Positions 8,949 to 17,817 of a stretch of DNA of 64,000 nucleotides are shown in pieces. This DNA is from Roseomonas sp. (GTDB taxonomy: Bacteria; Pseudomonadota; Alphaproteobacteria; Acetobacterales; Acetobacteraceae). Position numbers and translations under genes: made by a program. Each line of letters begins with the position of its first letter. Position 1 is the first letter of the stretch. Below the pieces are notes generated by a model. It was not told where the DNA came from and made no database searches. It was given only the letters and a program-made list of their open reading frames with translations. The stretch spans positions 124,001-188,000 of the forward strand of contig JADCGF010000001.1 in assembly GCA_020249145.1 (NCBI GenBank), written 5' to 3'.

Positions 8949-9970
8949 TGATCGCTGCGCAGCGCTGCCGCCAAACCAGACGCGCCCTCAGTCGCGAGCA
9001 ATTCTCGGCGCAGCAGCACCTCACTCGGTGTGCAGCCGAATTCACGGCGGAAGGCGCGGGTGAAGCTGGAAGGGTCGTAGAACCCAACTGCCTCACCAAT
9101 GCGGCTGACGGAAGCTGGGCTATCGGCACGCGTCAGATCACGATAGGCTTGGCGCAGCCGGCGCTGCTGAATAACCCGCGCTATGCCGCCAATCGGAGCA
9201 AAGCAGCGATAAAGTTCTGAACGCGAAATCCCTGAACGCTGAACCAGCATGGCAGGCGAAAGCTCAGCCTCGCCAAGTGCGGCATCCACCAGCGCAATCA
9301 CGCGTGCGCGGCGCGCGGCTTCAAGCTGTTGGCGTGTGGAAGCGGGCTCTGTTTCCAGCCCCATCAGGCAGGCTGTCAGCATGGAAGATAGCGCTGCCTC
9401 CAGCCGCGGCGCATCTTCCGCACTGATCTCATCCGCTGAAGCTGCGATTCGCGGCAGCATGCCGCCCAGCATACGCGCAGCCGGGCTGTTGAGCGGTGCA
9501 AGGCGCGCGGTCGCGAAAACCGGGGCGAGTTGCGGCAGGCTTTCGGGCTGGATCAACACGCCGCACCAATGCCCACCAAGCTTGCGCAGCCCAAAGCCCC
9601 GTGAAAGCGCGCCCAGCAGCAATTCTGCCGGCTGGCCATCCGCTTCAGTCAGACGGAGCGCGAGCAGCCAATGATCCAACCCATCGCGCAGACCTTCACT
9701 GCGCGCACGGCGGTAATCCGCCAGATCGGCATGGCATTTCAGCAGCACATGCCGACCAAGACGGCGGAATTCCGCCTGGCCGCAAAAACCCTCGGCGTCG
9801 GCATGCGGCGCGCTGACATGCACGACCGGTTCCCAAAAGGCGCGCCAAACATCAAAGCGGATCGGGGGCGGCAGGTCGCGCGTATCCACCGAAAAACGGC
9901 CATCATGGCCGGCCTTGGCGCCACGGCGCGACGCCGAAGAACCCGTAAAAACTGCCTCGGCCTGGGGCAA
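8945..9970 (-). CDS. AraC-family transcriptional regulator
   Basis: Predicted cytoplasmic DNA-binding regulator. The N-terminal half (FDVWRAFWEP onward) looks like AraC_binding_2. The C-terminal AraC domain has both helix-turn-helix units (LVQRSGISRSELYRCF; VGFYDPSSFTRAFRREFG). The start is uncertain. No ATG lies near the conserved region; TTG at 9970 has GGAGAG 8 bases upstream and gives 341 residues, while TTG at 10078 would add 36 unconserved residues. The gene converges on the RND permease (4-base overlap) and may regulate it, although a downstream convergent position is not the classical arrangement. It resembles the partial regulator at 1-926. Confidence 0.88.
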   Translation of the reverse strand: MPQAEAVFTGSSASRRGAKAGHDGRFSVDTRDLPPPIRFDVWRAFWEPVVHVSAPHADAEGFCGQAEFRRLGRHVLLKCHADLADYRRARSEGLRDGLDHWLLALRLTEADGQPAELLLGALSRGFGLRKLGGHWCGVLIQPESLPQLAPVFATARLAPLNSPAARMLGGMLPRIAASADEISAEDAPRLEAALSSMLTACLMGLETEPASTRQQLEAARRARVIALVDAALGEAELSPAMLVQRSGISRSELYRCFAPIGGIARVIQQRRLRQAYRDLTRADSPASVSRIGEAVGFYDPSSFTRAFRREFGCTPSEVLLRRELLATEGASGLAAALRSDH

Positions 9971-10342
9971 AGCCGCTTCTCTCCGATTTTGATTTCGGCG
10001 CCCTTTTATCCCTGAGCCGTGCCGCTTGCCAGCAGCATTCCAAGGGCCGGGGATATGGCGCCCAGCATGGGGACGCAAAGCTTATTCCGCGCGGCACCCC
10101 CGCCCGCTATTGCTGGCGACTGCGTGAAGCGAAAACTTCATGATGCCTGCGCCTGAGCGCCCTTGCCCTTGCGAGCTGCTGCATGTGATAGAATGTGCTC
10201 AGGCGCAGTTTTCAGTCTGATTGAAAAGGGGCGCGCCGTGATGCCATTGGCCACCACGCGATGCCCCTGCTCAGTCCCGGCATGCGCGTCCTGGTCCGCA
10301 GCATATCGGATGTCGCCCAGGCCAGATGTTAGGAACAAGACT
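9971..10342. other. intergenic region between divergent regulator and DUF1269 gene
   Basis: About 370 bases separate the divergent starts. An open frame continues into the region from each side, but neither extension looks conserved. A TAGAAT box near 10187 resembles a -10 element without a well-spaced -35. No RNA gene, terminator or convincing operator was seen. Confidence 0.4.
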
Positions 10343-10837
10343 ATGGCTGATCTTCTCGTGATTTCCTTTCCGACCGAAGCGCAGGCTGAAGAAGCCCGCA
10401 CGCGCGTTGCCTCCATGCAGCGCGAATACCTTATCGAACTTGGCGATGCTGTTGTCGCGCTGCGCAAGCCCGATGGCAGCATCAAGCTGAACCAAACCTT
10501 TCACCCAACCGCCGCCGGTGCGGCAGGCGGGGCCTTGTGGGGGTCCCTGATTGGTTTGCTGTTCCTCAATCCGCTCGCTGGCGCGGCGGTTGGGGCGGCG
10601 GCAGGCGCCGTTTCCGGGCGCCTCACCGATGTTGGCATCAATGACAATTTCATGAAGGAAGTCTCGCAAAGCCTTGAAGCGGGGGAAGCGGCGCTGTTCC
10701 TGCTGATCCGGAAAATGACCGCCGAGCGTGTCATGGAAGGGCTGCACGGCATGGGCGGCAAGATCATGCGCACTTCCTTCGATGAAACCAAGGAAGCCAT
10801 GCTGCGTGAAGCCTTGGCCGGAGCCTCCGGCGGATGA
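10343..10837 (+). CDS. DUF1269 membrane-associated protein
   Basis: Small protein of 164 residues and unknown function. The N-terminal alpha/beta domain (MADLLVISFP onward) is followed by a glycine-zipper-like hydrophobic stretch (roughly residues 55-95, rich in Gly/Ala) and a C-terminal amphipathic part. This is the DUF1269 layout, often found in stress-related contexts. The start at 10343 is preferred to upstream in-frame codons because AGGAA lies about 7 bases upstream and the conserved domain begins there. The patatin-like lipoprotein gene follows within about 30 bases and may be cotranscribed. Confidence 0.85.
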   Translation: MADLLVISFPTEAQAEEARTRVASMQREYLIELGDAVVALRKPDGSIKLNQTFHPTAAGAAGGALWGSLIGLLFLNPLAGAAVGAAAGAVSGRLTDVGINDNFMKEVSQSLEAGEAALFLLIRKMTAERVMEGLHGMGGKIMRTSFDETKEAMLREALAGASGG

Positions 10838-10865
10838 GGCGCACAGGCAGATCGTGGTGCCGCGC

Positions 10866-12089
10866 ATGAGGGTCAGCTTGGCCCTTCGTGCCGCTGCGGC
10901 CTGCCTGGTGCTGGCCTTTTTGGCGGGCTGCGCCAGCATTGCGCGCCTGCCGGCGCCGCCCCCACAACAGCTGTCCGCCATTGATGTGCTGGGCGTGCCC
11001 GAGACACGCTTCTGGGCAGATGGCGATCCTGCGCCGCTCATTGCCTTTTACGAGCGCCTTCTGAGTCGCAGGCAAGCCGGACGGCCAATGGGGCGTGGGG
11101 GGCGCATTCCGCCTGGACATTTCCTGGCGCTTTCGGGTGGCGCTGATGATGGCGCCTTTGGCGCCGGTGTGCTGGTGGGCTGGACCGAAACCGGCCAAAG
11201 GCCGGAATTCGACTTGGTCACGGGCATTTCCGCCGGCGCCCTGATTGCGCCCTTTGCTTTCCTTGGACCTTCCTATGATCCGCAACTGCGCGCGCTCTTC
11301 ACCGAAATAGCGCCGAGTGATGTGGTGCAGCTTGGCCGGCTTGCCTTGTCCGTGCTTTTCCGCGAGGCACTTGCCGATACCACGCCGCTGGCGCGACTGA
11401 TTGAACGCCATGCCGATGCGGCGATGTTGCAGGCCATTGCGGCGGAACATGAACGTGGGCGGTTATTGATGATCGGCACGGTCAATCTGGATGTTGGGCG
11501 CCCGGTAATCTGGAACATCGGTGCGATTGCGGCGAGCGGCCATCCTGAGGCTCTCAATCTGTTCCGGCGTATTTTATTGGCCTCTGCTTCCATCCCCGGC
11601 GCCTTTCCCCCCGTGATGATTGATGTCGAAGCCGATGGGCGGGCTTTCCAGGAAATGCATGTGGATGGCGGCGCGGCGATGCAGGTTTTTCTCTATCCGG
11701 CCAGGCTCCGCCCACGCGCTTTGGCGGGCCGCGCCGGGCAGCAACGCGAAACCACGGCCTGGGTCATTCGCAATGGCCGTGTGGATGTGGCGATCACGGA
11801 CCCGCCTGGCGGCATTTTCAGCATCGCACGTCGGTCCGCGCAGACGCTGTTGCATTTCTCGTCCATCAACGACCTGGATAGGATTTATCTGAGCACTTAT
11901 CGGGATCGCATCGGCTTTCGTCTGCAAAGCATCGGGCCGGATTTCGATACGCCGCGGCCCAGATTCTTTGACAATGCCTATATGCGCGCGCTTTTCGCCT
12001 ATGGTGAGGCGCGTGGGCGTGATCTGACAAGCTGGGTGACGGCACCGCCGCCGGTCGGCCTTGTTTCGCCACCGCCACCTGGGCCATGA
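10866..12089 (+). CDS. patatin-like phospholipase lipoprotein
   Basis: Predicted secreted and lipid-anchored acyl hydrolase, 407 residues. The signal peptide ends in the lipobox LAGC (Cys22). The glycine-rich oxyanion loop is the variant SGGADDGAFGAG, the elbow is GISAG, and the dyad Asp lies in VDGG. The GGxDDGAFG form belongs to a subgroup distinct from the cytosolic enzyme at 1187. An alternative GTG start at 10854, with AGGCAG just upstream, would lengthen the signal peptide by four residues. The active site is expected in the periplasm, so envelope lipids are plausible substrates. The 3' end converges with the RMD1-family gene. Confidence 0.85.
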   Translation: MRVSLALRAAAACLVLAFLAGCASIARLPAPPPQQLSAIDVLGVPETRFWADGDPAPLIAFYERLLSRRQAGRPMGRGGRIPPGHFLALSGGADDGAFGAGVLVGWTETGQRPEFDLVTGISAGALIAPFAFLGPSYDPQLRALFTEIAPSDVVQLGRLALSVLFREALADTTPLARLIERHADAAMLQAIAAEHERGRLLMIGTVNLDVGRPVIWNIGAIAASGHPEALNLFRRILLASASIPGAFPPVMIDVEADGRAFQEMHVDGGAAMQVFLYPARLRPRALAGRAGQQRETTAWVIRNGRVDVAITDPPGGIFSIARRSAQTLLHFSSINDLDRIYLSTYRDRIGFRLQSIGPDFDTPRPRFFDNAYMRALFAYGEARGRDLTSWVTAPPPVGLVSPPPPGP

Positions 12090-12096
12090 CACCCCT

Positions 12097-12882
12097 TCAG
12101 GGCGCGATCAACCCGTAAAGCGTTGTCGCGACTTCGGTCGCGATCAGCAGCACCACCGCCAATTCCAGCAGGCGTGACCGGCGCGTTTCAGTCAAATCAA
12201 GCAAGGTCTGAGAAATTTCGCGGATCATTTCAAGCTTGCCCGCCAGGGCTTCGGTGCGTTCTTCAAGTTCCCATTCGGCAGCGAGGGTGGCGTAAAGCGG
12301 CGCCAATTCAGGATGATCCCAAAGCAGGTCGGGCTTGGCTGCGGTATCCACACGCGCGCTGGAACGCGCCCGCGCCGCGATCGCTTCCCCAATCAGCGGC
12401 ACGATCAGGCGCGTGGGCATGCCAAGCCGCCCGCGCCGAAGTTGAGCCAAAGGTGCTTCCAGCCGATCCAGCGTGCGCGCGAGCATCTCCTCCTGATGGG
12501 TCAGCACCGCGCTTTTGGCGAGCCCCTTGGCCACCAGGGCAAGGCGCGCCGGCGTGTCGTCTCGCAACAGGATGGTACCGGCTTCATCCACGCCTTCCTC
12601 GGCAGCGCCGATGATGATCTGCGCTGTTTCATGCTCTGGCACGTCAAGCGCTTCATGGAGATGCGGGCGGAGTTGCGCGGCCAAAGCCTCAGTCTGCTCC
12701 AGCGTGGCGCCAATGGTGACCAGCGCGCCCCAGCGGAAGGCAAAGGCGCGCCCACCGCCGGGCAATTCGCCAAGGCTGAGCGCGCCTGGCAGCACAGGGC
12801 CGCGCCGTTCAAGCGCGCGCGTATCCAGCCTTTCGGCAAGCAGCAACGCGTGGACAGGAAGGGTTGTTGTTTCCAGCATCAT
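12097..12882 (-). CDS. RMD1/DUF155 family protein
   Basis: Protein of 261 residues matching the RMD1 (YagE, DUF155) family. A soluble N-terminal two-thirds contains the conserved core (ALSLGELPGGGRAFAFRWG; YATLAAEWELEERT). It ends in a single hydrophobic C-terminal segment (LLELAVVLLIATEVATTLYG). Eukaryotic relatives act in mitochondrial translation, but the bacterial role is not established. The start is the first of two adjacent ATGs, with CAGGAG 8 bases upstream; the longer upstream extension is low-complexity. It stands alone between the convergent lipoprotein gene and the divergent peptidase gene. Confidence 0.85.
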   Translation of the reverse strand: MMLETTTLPVHALLLAERLDTRALERRGPVLPGALSLGELPGGGRAFAFRWGALVTIGATLEQTEALAAQLRPHLHEALDVPEHETAQIIIGAAEEGVDEAGTILLRDDTPARLALVAKGLAKSAVLTHQEEMLARTLDRLEAPLAQLRRGRLGMPTRLIVPLIGEAIAARARSSARVDTAAKPDLLWDHPELAPLYATLAAEWELEERTEALAGKLEMIREISQTLLDLTETRRSRLLELAVVLLIATEVATTLYGLIAP

Positions 12883-13066
12883 TCCACATGCTCCTGCCCA
12901 AACAGCGCCGCCACCGCACGCCCCTTGCGCCACCCCCCGGACGGGGGGCACAACGCCGGGACGGGCCGTGCAACCCCAGGGTGGCACACTTGGCTACACA
13001 TGTTACACAGGAAATGGCGTGTCGTGGCGATGGCGCGTCCGGCATTCAGGCAGGCAGGCATAAAAT

Positions 13067-14449
13067 ATGAGCGATCTCGAACGGGTTCTGGCGCATATTG
13101 ACTCCGATATGCACGGCGCCTTGGAACGGCTCTTCACCGTTCTCCGCATCAAATCCATCTCGACCGACCCGGCATTTGCCAAGGATTGCGCGGCCAATGC
13201 CGAATGGCATGCGGCGGATTTGCGCAGCATTGGCTTTGACGCGAGCGCGCGGCCCACGCCAGGGCATCCCATTGTTGTGGCGCATGACCGCGCGGCCCAA
13301 GGCACATCGGCGCTGTTTTATGGCCATTACGATGTGCAGCCGGTTGATCCGCTGGAATTATGGGATCGTGACCCGTTTGACCCGGTGATCGAGGCTCTGC
13401 CCGATGGCACCAAGGTGATCCGTGGTCGAGGCAGTGCGGATGACAAGGGTCAGTTGATGGCCTTTGTGGAGGCCTGCCGCGCATGGAAGGCCGTGACGGG
13501 CAAGCTGCCCATCCCGGTTTCCATTCTGCTGGAAGGTGAGGAAGAATCAGGCGGCGTCAATCTGCCGGGCTTCCTTGATGCCAACAGGCAAGAATTGAAG
13601 GCCGATATCGGCCTGATTTGCGATACCAATATGTGGGACGCGCAAACGCCGGCCATTGTCACCATGCTGCGCGGGCTTTGCGGTGAGGAAGTGATCATCC
13701 ACGCTGCGGATCGTGATTTGCATTCCGGCTTTTACGGCATGGCGGCAGCGAACCCCAACCGTATTCTGGCGAAAATCCTGGCTGATCTTTACGATGATCA
13801 GGGCCGCGTGACGCTGCCTGGCTTTTATGATGGCGTGCCGGAATTGCCCGAAAGCCTGAAGCAGCAATGGGGCACGCTTGGCTTCACTGCCGAGAAGTTC
13901 CTCGGCGTGATTGGGCTTTCTGAGCCCGCCGGTGAGAAAGGGCGTGATGCGCTGGAAATGGTCTGGTCGCGCCCGACGTGCGAAATCAATGGCATGGGCG
14001 GTGGCTATCAGGGTGATGGTTTCAAGACCGTGATCCCCGCGCAAGCATCGGCGAAGGTATCCTTCCGCTTGGTGTTTGACCAAGACCCGCATGCGATCCG
14101 CAAGGCCTTCCGCGCGCATGTGCTGGCACGCCTACCTTCTGATTGTCGGGCGGAATTCATCGAACATGGCTCGGGCCGCGCTATTCGCTTCCCGGATACT
14201 GACCCTGCCTTCGCCAAGGCACGCGCCGCTTTGTCTGACGAATGGGGCAAGCCTGCCGTGTTTATCGGCTCGGGCGGTTCCATCCCGGTCACGCATATGC
14301 TGAAGACCTCGCTTGGGATGGATGTGGTGCTGGCCGGCTTCGGGCTGGAAGATGACCGCATTCATAGCCCGAATGAGAAATACAATCTGGAAAGCTTCCA
14401 GAAGGGTATCAAATCCTGGGCACGTATTCTGGAGGCATTATCAAAATGA
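13067..14449 (+). CDS. M20-family dipeptidase/metallopeptidase (CNDP-like)
   Basis: Cytosolic di-zinc peptidase of 460 residues. The metal ligands lie in YGHYDVQP (His87), GSADDKG (Asp125/126) and EGEEESGG, as in carnosinase-like dipeptidases. The dimerisation (lid) insert lies between residues of about 200 and 330. The stop overlaps the AbgT transporter start (ATGA), so the two are translationally coupled. In E. coli, AbgT works beside the M20 hydrolase AbgAB on p-aminobenzoyl-glutamate. The peptidase here is of the dipeptidase subtype, so the imported substrate may be a different amide or dipeptide. Confidence 0.9.
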   Translation: MSDLERVLAHIDSDMHGALERLFTVLRIKSISTDPAFAKDCAANAEWHAADLRSIGFDASARPTPGHPIVVAHDRAAQGTSALFYGHYDVQPVDPLELWDRDPFDPVIEALPDGTKVIRGRGSADDKGQLMAFVEACRAWKAVTGKLPIPVSILLEGEEESGGVNLPGFLDANRQELKADIGLICDTNMWDAQTPAIVTMLRGLCGEEVIIHAADRDLHSGFYGMAAANPNRILAKILADLYDDQGRVTLPGFYDGVPELPESLKQQWGTLGFTAEKFLGVIGLSEPAGEKGRDALEMVWSRPTCEINGMGGGYQGDGFKTVIPAQASAKVSFRLVFDQDPHAIRKAFRAHVLARLPSDCRAEFIEHGSGRAIRFPDTDPAFAKARAALSDEWGKPAVFIGSGGSIPVTHMLKTSLGMDVVLAGFGLEDDRIHSPNEKYNLESFQKGIKSWARILEALSK

Positions 14450-15996
14450 GCGCAGCGCAAAACCAAGGGGCGCCAGACGCGCCTAAAACCGCCATGCAGC
14501 GCATCCTGGATACGGTGGAACGCGTCGGCAATCGCGTGCCGCATCCGGTGATGATTTTCATCTATCTGATCGTTTTGGTTGTGTTGCTTTCAGCGCTACT
14601 GTCGCTGCTTGGCGTTCAGGTCACCTATCAGGCCTATAACCCCGCGACCGGCAAGATTGAGGAAGCCACAACAGCGGCGCGCAGCCTGCTGACGATTGAT
14701 GGCATCCGCTTCATGTTCACCGGCGTGGTGCCCAACTTCATGGGCTTCAATGCGGTTGGCGTGATCATCGTTGCCATGGTTGGTGTTGGTGTCGCGGAAG
14801 AAGCCGGCTTGGTGAAAGCACTGATCAGGAAGCTGGTGATTGTCGCGCCGCCGAAGCTGCTGACCTATATCCTGGTGTTTGTTGGCATTGTTTCATCCAT
14901 TGCGGCGGATGCAGGCTATCTGGTGCTGATCCCGCTTGCCGCGGCAGCCTTCCTATCGGTTGGGCGACATCCATTGGCAGGGCTTGCCATGGCTTTCGCC
15001 GCCGTAGCTTCCGCCTTCATGGTCAATGTCATGATCGTGCCGGTGGATGGCATTCTGACCGAAATCACCAATGACGCGGCGCGGCTGGTCAATCCGAATG
15101 TCTCGATTGATCTTGCGGCGAATGTCTGGTTTTCCATCGCCTCTGTCGCGGTGCTGACGGTGCTGATTGGCGTGATTACGGAACGCGTGATCGAACCGCG
15201 CCTTGGCGCCTATAAGGGCGATTATGAAGTACCGGGTGAGAATGTGCTCTCCGATGAGGAGTATAAGGGTCTGCGCGCTGCTCGGAATGCCTTGTTGGGC
15301 GTGCTGGCCTTTATCGGGTTGCTGACCCTGCCGCCCGGCGCGCCGCTGCGCAACCCGGAAACCGGCGCCATCATCGGGTCTTCGCCCTTCATGGGCAGCC
15401 TGATTGTTTCCATTGCGCTGATCTTCCTGGTCTGTGGCATTGCCTATGGCCGCGCGGCGGGCACCATGCGCACGACAAACGAAGTCATCGCCGCCATCCA
15501 GAAATCCATCGGCGCGCTGGCGGGGCTGATCCTGCTGCTGCTGGTCATCAGCCAGTTCATCGCCATCTTCAATTATTCGAACATGGCGACACTTGCTGCT
15601 GTTTCCATGGCGGATTTCCTGGAAAAACTTAACCTGCCCACGGTTGCGCTGCTGATCGGCTTTGTCATCGCTGTGTTTGGCATTGACCTGATCATCACGG
15701 CGGCGATTGCAAAATGGGCGATCTTCGCGCCGGTCTTTGTGCCATTGCTCATGCAGCTTGGCGTGGCGCCGGAAGTGGTGCTGGCAGCCTATCGCGTGGG
15801 CGATAGCCCGATGAATGCTATCACGCCGCTCAATGCCTATTTCGCGATGATCGTGACCTTTGCGATCAAGTATCAGAAAGATGCCGGGGTGGGCACGGTG
15901 ATTGCGTTAATGCTGCCTTATGTCATCGCGATTTCCGTAGTTTGGACCGCGCTTTTGGCGGCTTGGTATATGCTGGGGCTTCCTTGGGGGCTCTAG
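14446..15996 (+). CDS. abgT: AbgT-family transporter
   Basis: Inner-membrane transporter of 516 residues with the AbgT/MtrF layout: about nine helices, a charged loop after TM1-2, and the conserved C-terminal VGDSPMNAITPLNAYF re-entrant segment. Family members take up p-aminobenzoyl-glutamate or export sulfonamide drugs. Coupling to the M20 peptidase through an ATGA overlap favours uptake followed by hydrolysis, which is inference. The SLC13-type permease starts 4 bases after the stop. Confidence 0.92.
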   Translation: MSAAQNQGAPDAPKTAMQRILDTVERVGNRVPHPVMIFIYLIVLVVLLSALLSLLGVQVTYQAYNPATGKIEEATTAARSLLTIDGIRFMFTGVVPNFMGFNAVGVIIVAMVGVGVAEEAGLVKALIRKLVIVAPPKLLTYILVFVGIVSSIAADAGYLVLIPLAAAAFLSVGRHPLAGLAMAFAAVASAFMVNVMIVPVDGILTEITNDAARLVNPNVSIDLAANVWFSIASVAVLTVLIGVITERVIEPRLGAYKGDYEVPGENVLSDEEYKGLRAARNALLGVLAFIGLLTLPPGAPLRNPETGAIIGSSPFMGSLIVSIALIFLVCGIAYGRAAGTMRTTNEVIAAIQKSIGALAGLILLLLVISQFIAIFNYSNMATLAAVSMADFLEKLNLPTVALLIGFVIAVFGIDLIITAAIAKWAIFAPVFVPLLMQLGVAPEVVLAAYRVGDSPMNAITPLNAYFAMIVTFAIKYQKDAGVGTVIALMLPYVIAISVVWTALLAAWYMLGLPWGL

Positions 15997-15999
15997 CGC

Positions 16000-17814
16000 G
16001 TGAATGATATCACCATCATGGCCGCGATCATCCTCGCGGCCATTGTGCTTTTCATCTGGAACCGTATCCCGGTTATTCTGGTGGCCATGGGTGTCGGCAT
16101 GGCGCTTTATGCGACCGGCCTTGTCACGCTGAACCAGGCGCTTTCGGGCTTCGGCGATCCGGCGGTGATGTTCATCGCAACGCTTTTTGTGGTCAGTGCT
16201 GCGCTGGACCGCACAGGCGTCACCGCCTGGGCGGGGCAGATGCTGATCCGCGGCGCGGGTGAGGATAGCCGCACGCGGCTGCTGGTGCTGATTTCGCTGC
16301 TGGCGGCGATGTTGACCGCGCTGATCAGCCTCAATGGCGCGATTGCGGCGCTTTTGCCGGTGGTTGTTGTTTTGGCGCTGCGGCTGCGCCTGCCGCCATC
16401 ACAATTGCTCATGCCGATGGTTTTTGCTGCGCATGCCGGTTCGAAACTGGCCCTGACCGGATCGCCAGTGAATGTGCTGGTGAGTGAGGCGGCGCTCGAT
16501 GCCGGTCACCGCGCCATCGGCTTTTTCGAATTCACCTTTGTCGGCATTCCGCTGTTGCTGGGCGTCATTACCATCACCCTGCTATTCGGGCGGAAGCTGC
16601 TGCCGCATCGCGCCGGTGAGACCATGAGTGCGGATTTCAGCCGCCATGCGACCACGCTTGTTGAGCAATACCGATTGAAGGAAGGTCTGTTCCGGCTGCG
16701 GTTGCGCGCCACTTCGCCATTGATCGGCCAACCGCTATCAGCGCTTAAGGAAAATAGCTGGGGAGGCCTTCGCCTTGTCGCGGTGAATGATGGCCTGACG
16801 GGCGATAGGCTACGCCGCCCCACCATGGCCGAGGGTGACTTCCTGCTGGTTTCCGGCCAAGGTGAGGATGCGGCGCGGCTCGCCGCCGAACAACATTTGG
16901 CCTTCCGGCTTGAAAACAGCGATGAGGATTTGCGCGACAGCCTGTTCAATCGCAGCTCTGGCCTTGCGGAAGTCATGATCCCGCCGCGGTCGGAAATGAT
17001 TGGCCAGACCGCCTATCAGGGCATGATCACCGAAAGCGGTGATCTGGTAGTGATTGCCGTTCAGCGCGGTGGCGTTGATCTGGGGGCCGAGCCAGTCCAA
17101 TTGCAGGCTGGTGACACCATGCTTTTGCAAGGGACCTGGAAGGCGCTCGATACGCGCCTTGCCGATCCGCAAGTGCTGGTGGTGAATTCGCCCGATACGG
17201 TGCGCCGTCAGGCGGTGCCGCTGGGTGCCGGCGCCTGGACCACGCTTGGTGTGCTGGCCGGCATGGTGTTCTTCCTCGCGACCGGGCTTTTGCCCGGGGC
17301 GGTGGTGGGTATCGCCGCCTGCTTCATTCTGGTTCTGTCGCGCGTGCTGACCGTGGATCAAAGCTATCGCGCGATTGACTGGACAACGGTGATCCTGGTG
17401 GCGGCCATGATGCCGCTTTCCACCGCCATGGTGCAGACCGGCGCGGCGCAGTTGATGGCAGATGGCTTGGTCGCCATGGCCGCGGGCGGCAGCCCAATGA
17501 TCCTGCTGGCGGGGATTTTTGTGCTGACTGCGGTGCTTGGGCAATTGATCAGCAATACGGCAACGGCGCTGATCATCATCCCTGTTGGGGTTGCTGCCGC
17601 AACCTCCATGGGGATTTCGCCGATACCGGTGCTGATGAGCATCGGTATCGCCGCCGCCGCCGCCTTCCTGACGCCGATTGCCACGCCAACCAATCTGATG
17701 GTGATGCGCCCGGGTGGCTATGCCTTCGGCGATTACTGGAAATTCGGCCTGCCGATGATGATCTGGTTCTTCATCATCTGCGTCTTTGTCGTGCCGCTGA
17801 TCTGGCGCTTCTGA
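16000..17814 (+). CDS. SLC13/DASS-family permease with two RCK_C domains
   Basis: Inner-membrane anion/sodium symporter-like protein of 604 residues. The N-terminal helices (with GSKLALTGSPVNVL) and C-terminal helices (ISNTATALIIIPVG; TPIATPTNLMVM) are two inverted halves bearing the SNT/TPT-like signatures of DASS transporters. Between them lie two cytosolic TrkA-C (RCK_C) modules at about residues 220-300 and 305-390. Substrates could be dicarboxylate, sulfate or similar. The start is GTG at 16000, 4 bases past the abgT stop. It belongs to the same-strand run 13067-18825. Confidence 0.88.
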   Translation: MNDITIMAAIILAAIVLFIWNRIPVILVAMGVGMALYATGLVTLNQALSGFGDPAVMFIATLFVVSAALDRTGVTAWAGQMLIRGAGEDSRTRLLVLISLLAAMLTALISLNGAIAALLPVVVVLALRLRLPPSQLLMPMVFAAHAGSKLALTGSPVNVLVSEAALDAGHRAIGFFEFTFVGIPLLLGVITITLLFGRKLLPHRAGETMSADFSRHATTLVEQYRLKEGLFRLRLRATSPLIGQPLSALKENSWGGLRLVAVNDGLTGDRLRRPTMAEGDFLLVSGQGEDAARLAAEQHLAFRLENSDEDLRDSLFNRSSGLAEVMIPPRSEMIGQTAYQGMITESGDLVVIAVQRGGVDLGAEPVQLQAGDTMLLQGTWKALDTRLADPQVLVVNSPDTVRRQAVPLGAGAWTTLGVLAGMVFFLATGLLPGAVVGIAACFILVLSRVLTVDQSYRAIDWTTVILVAAMMPLSTAMVQTGAAQLMADGLVAMAAGGSPMILLAGIFVLTAVLGQLISNTATALIIIPVGVAAATSMGISPIPVLMSIGIAAAAAFLTPIATPTNLMVMRPGGYAFGDYWKFGLPMMIWFFIICVFVVPLIWRF

Positions 17815-17817
17815 AAC

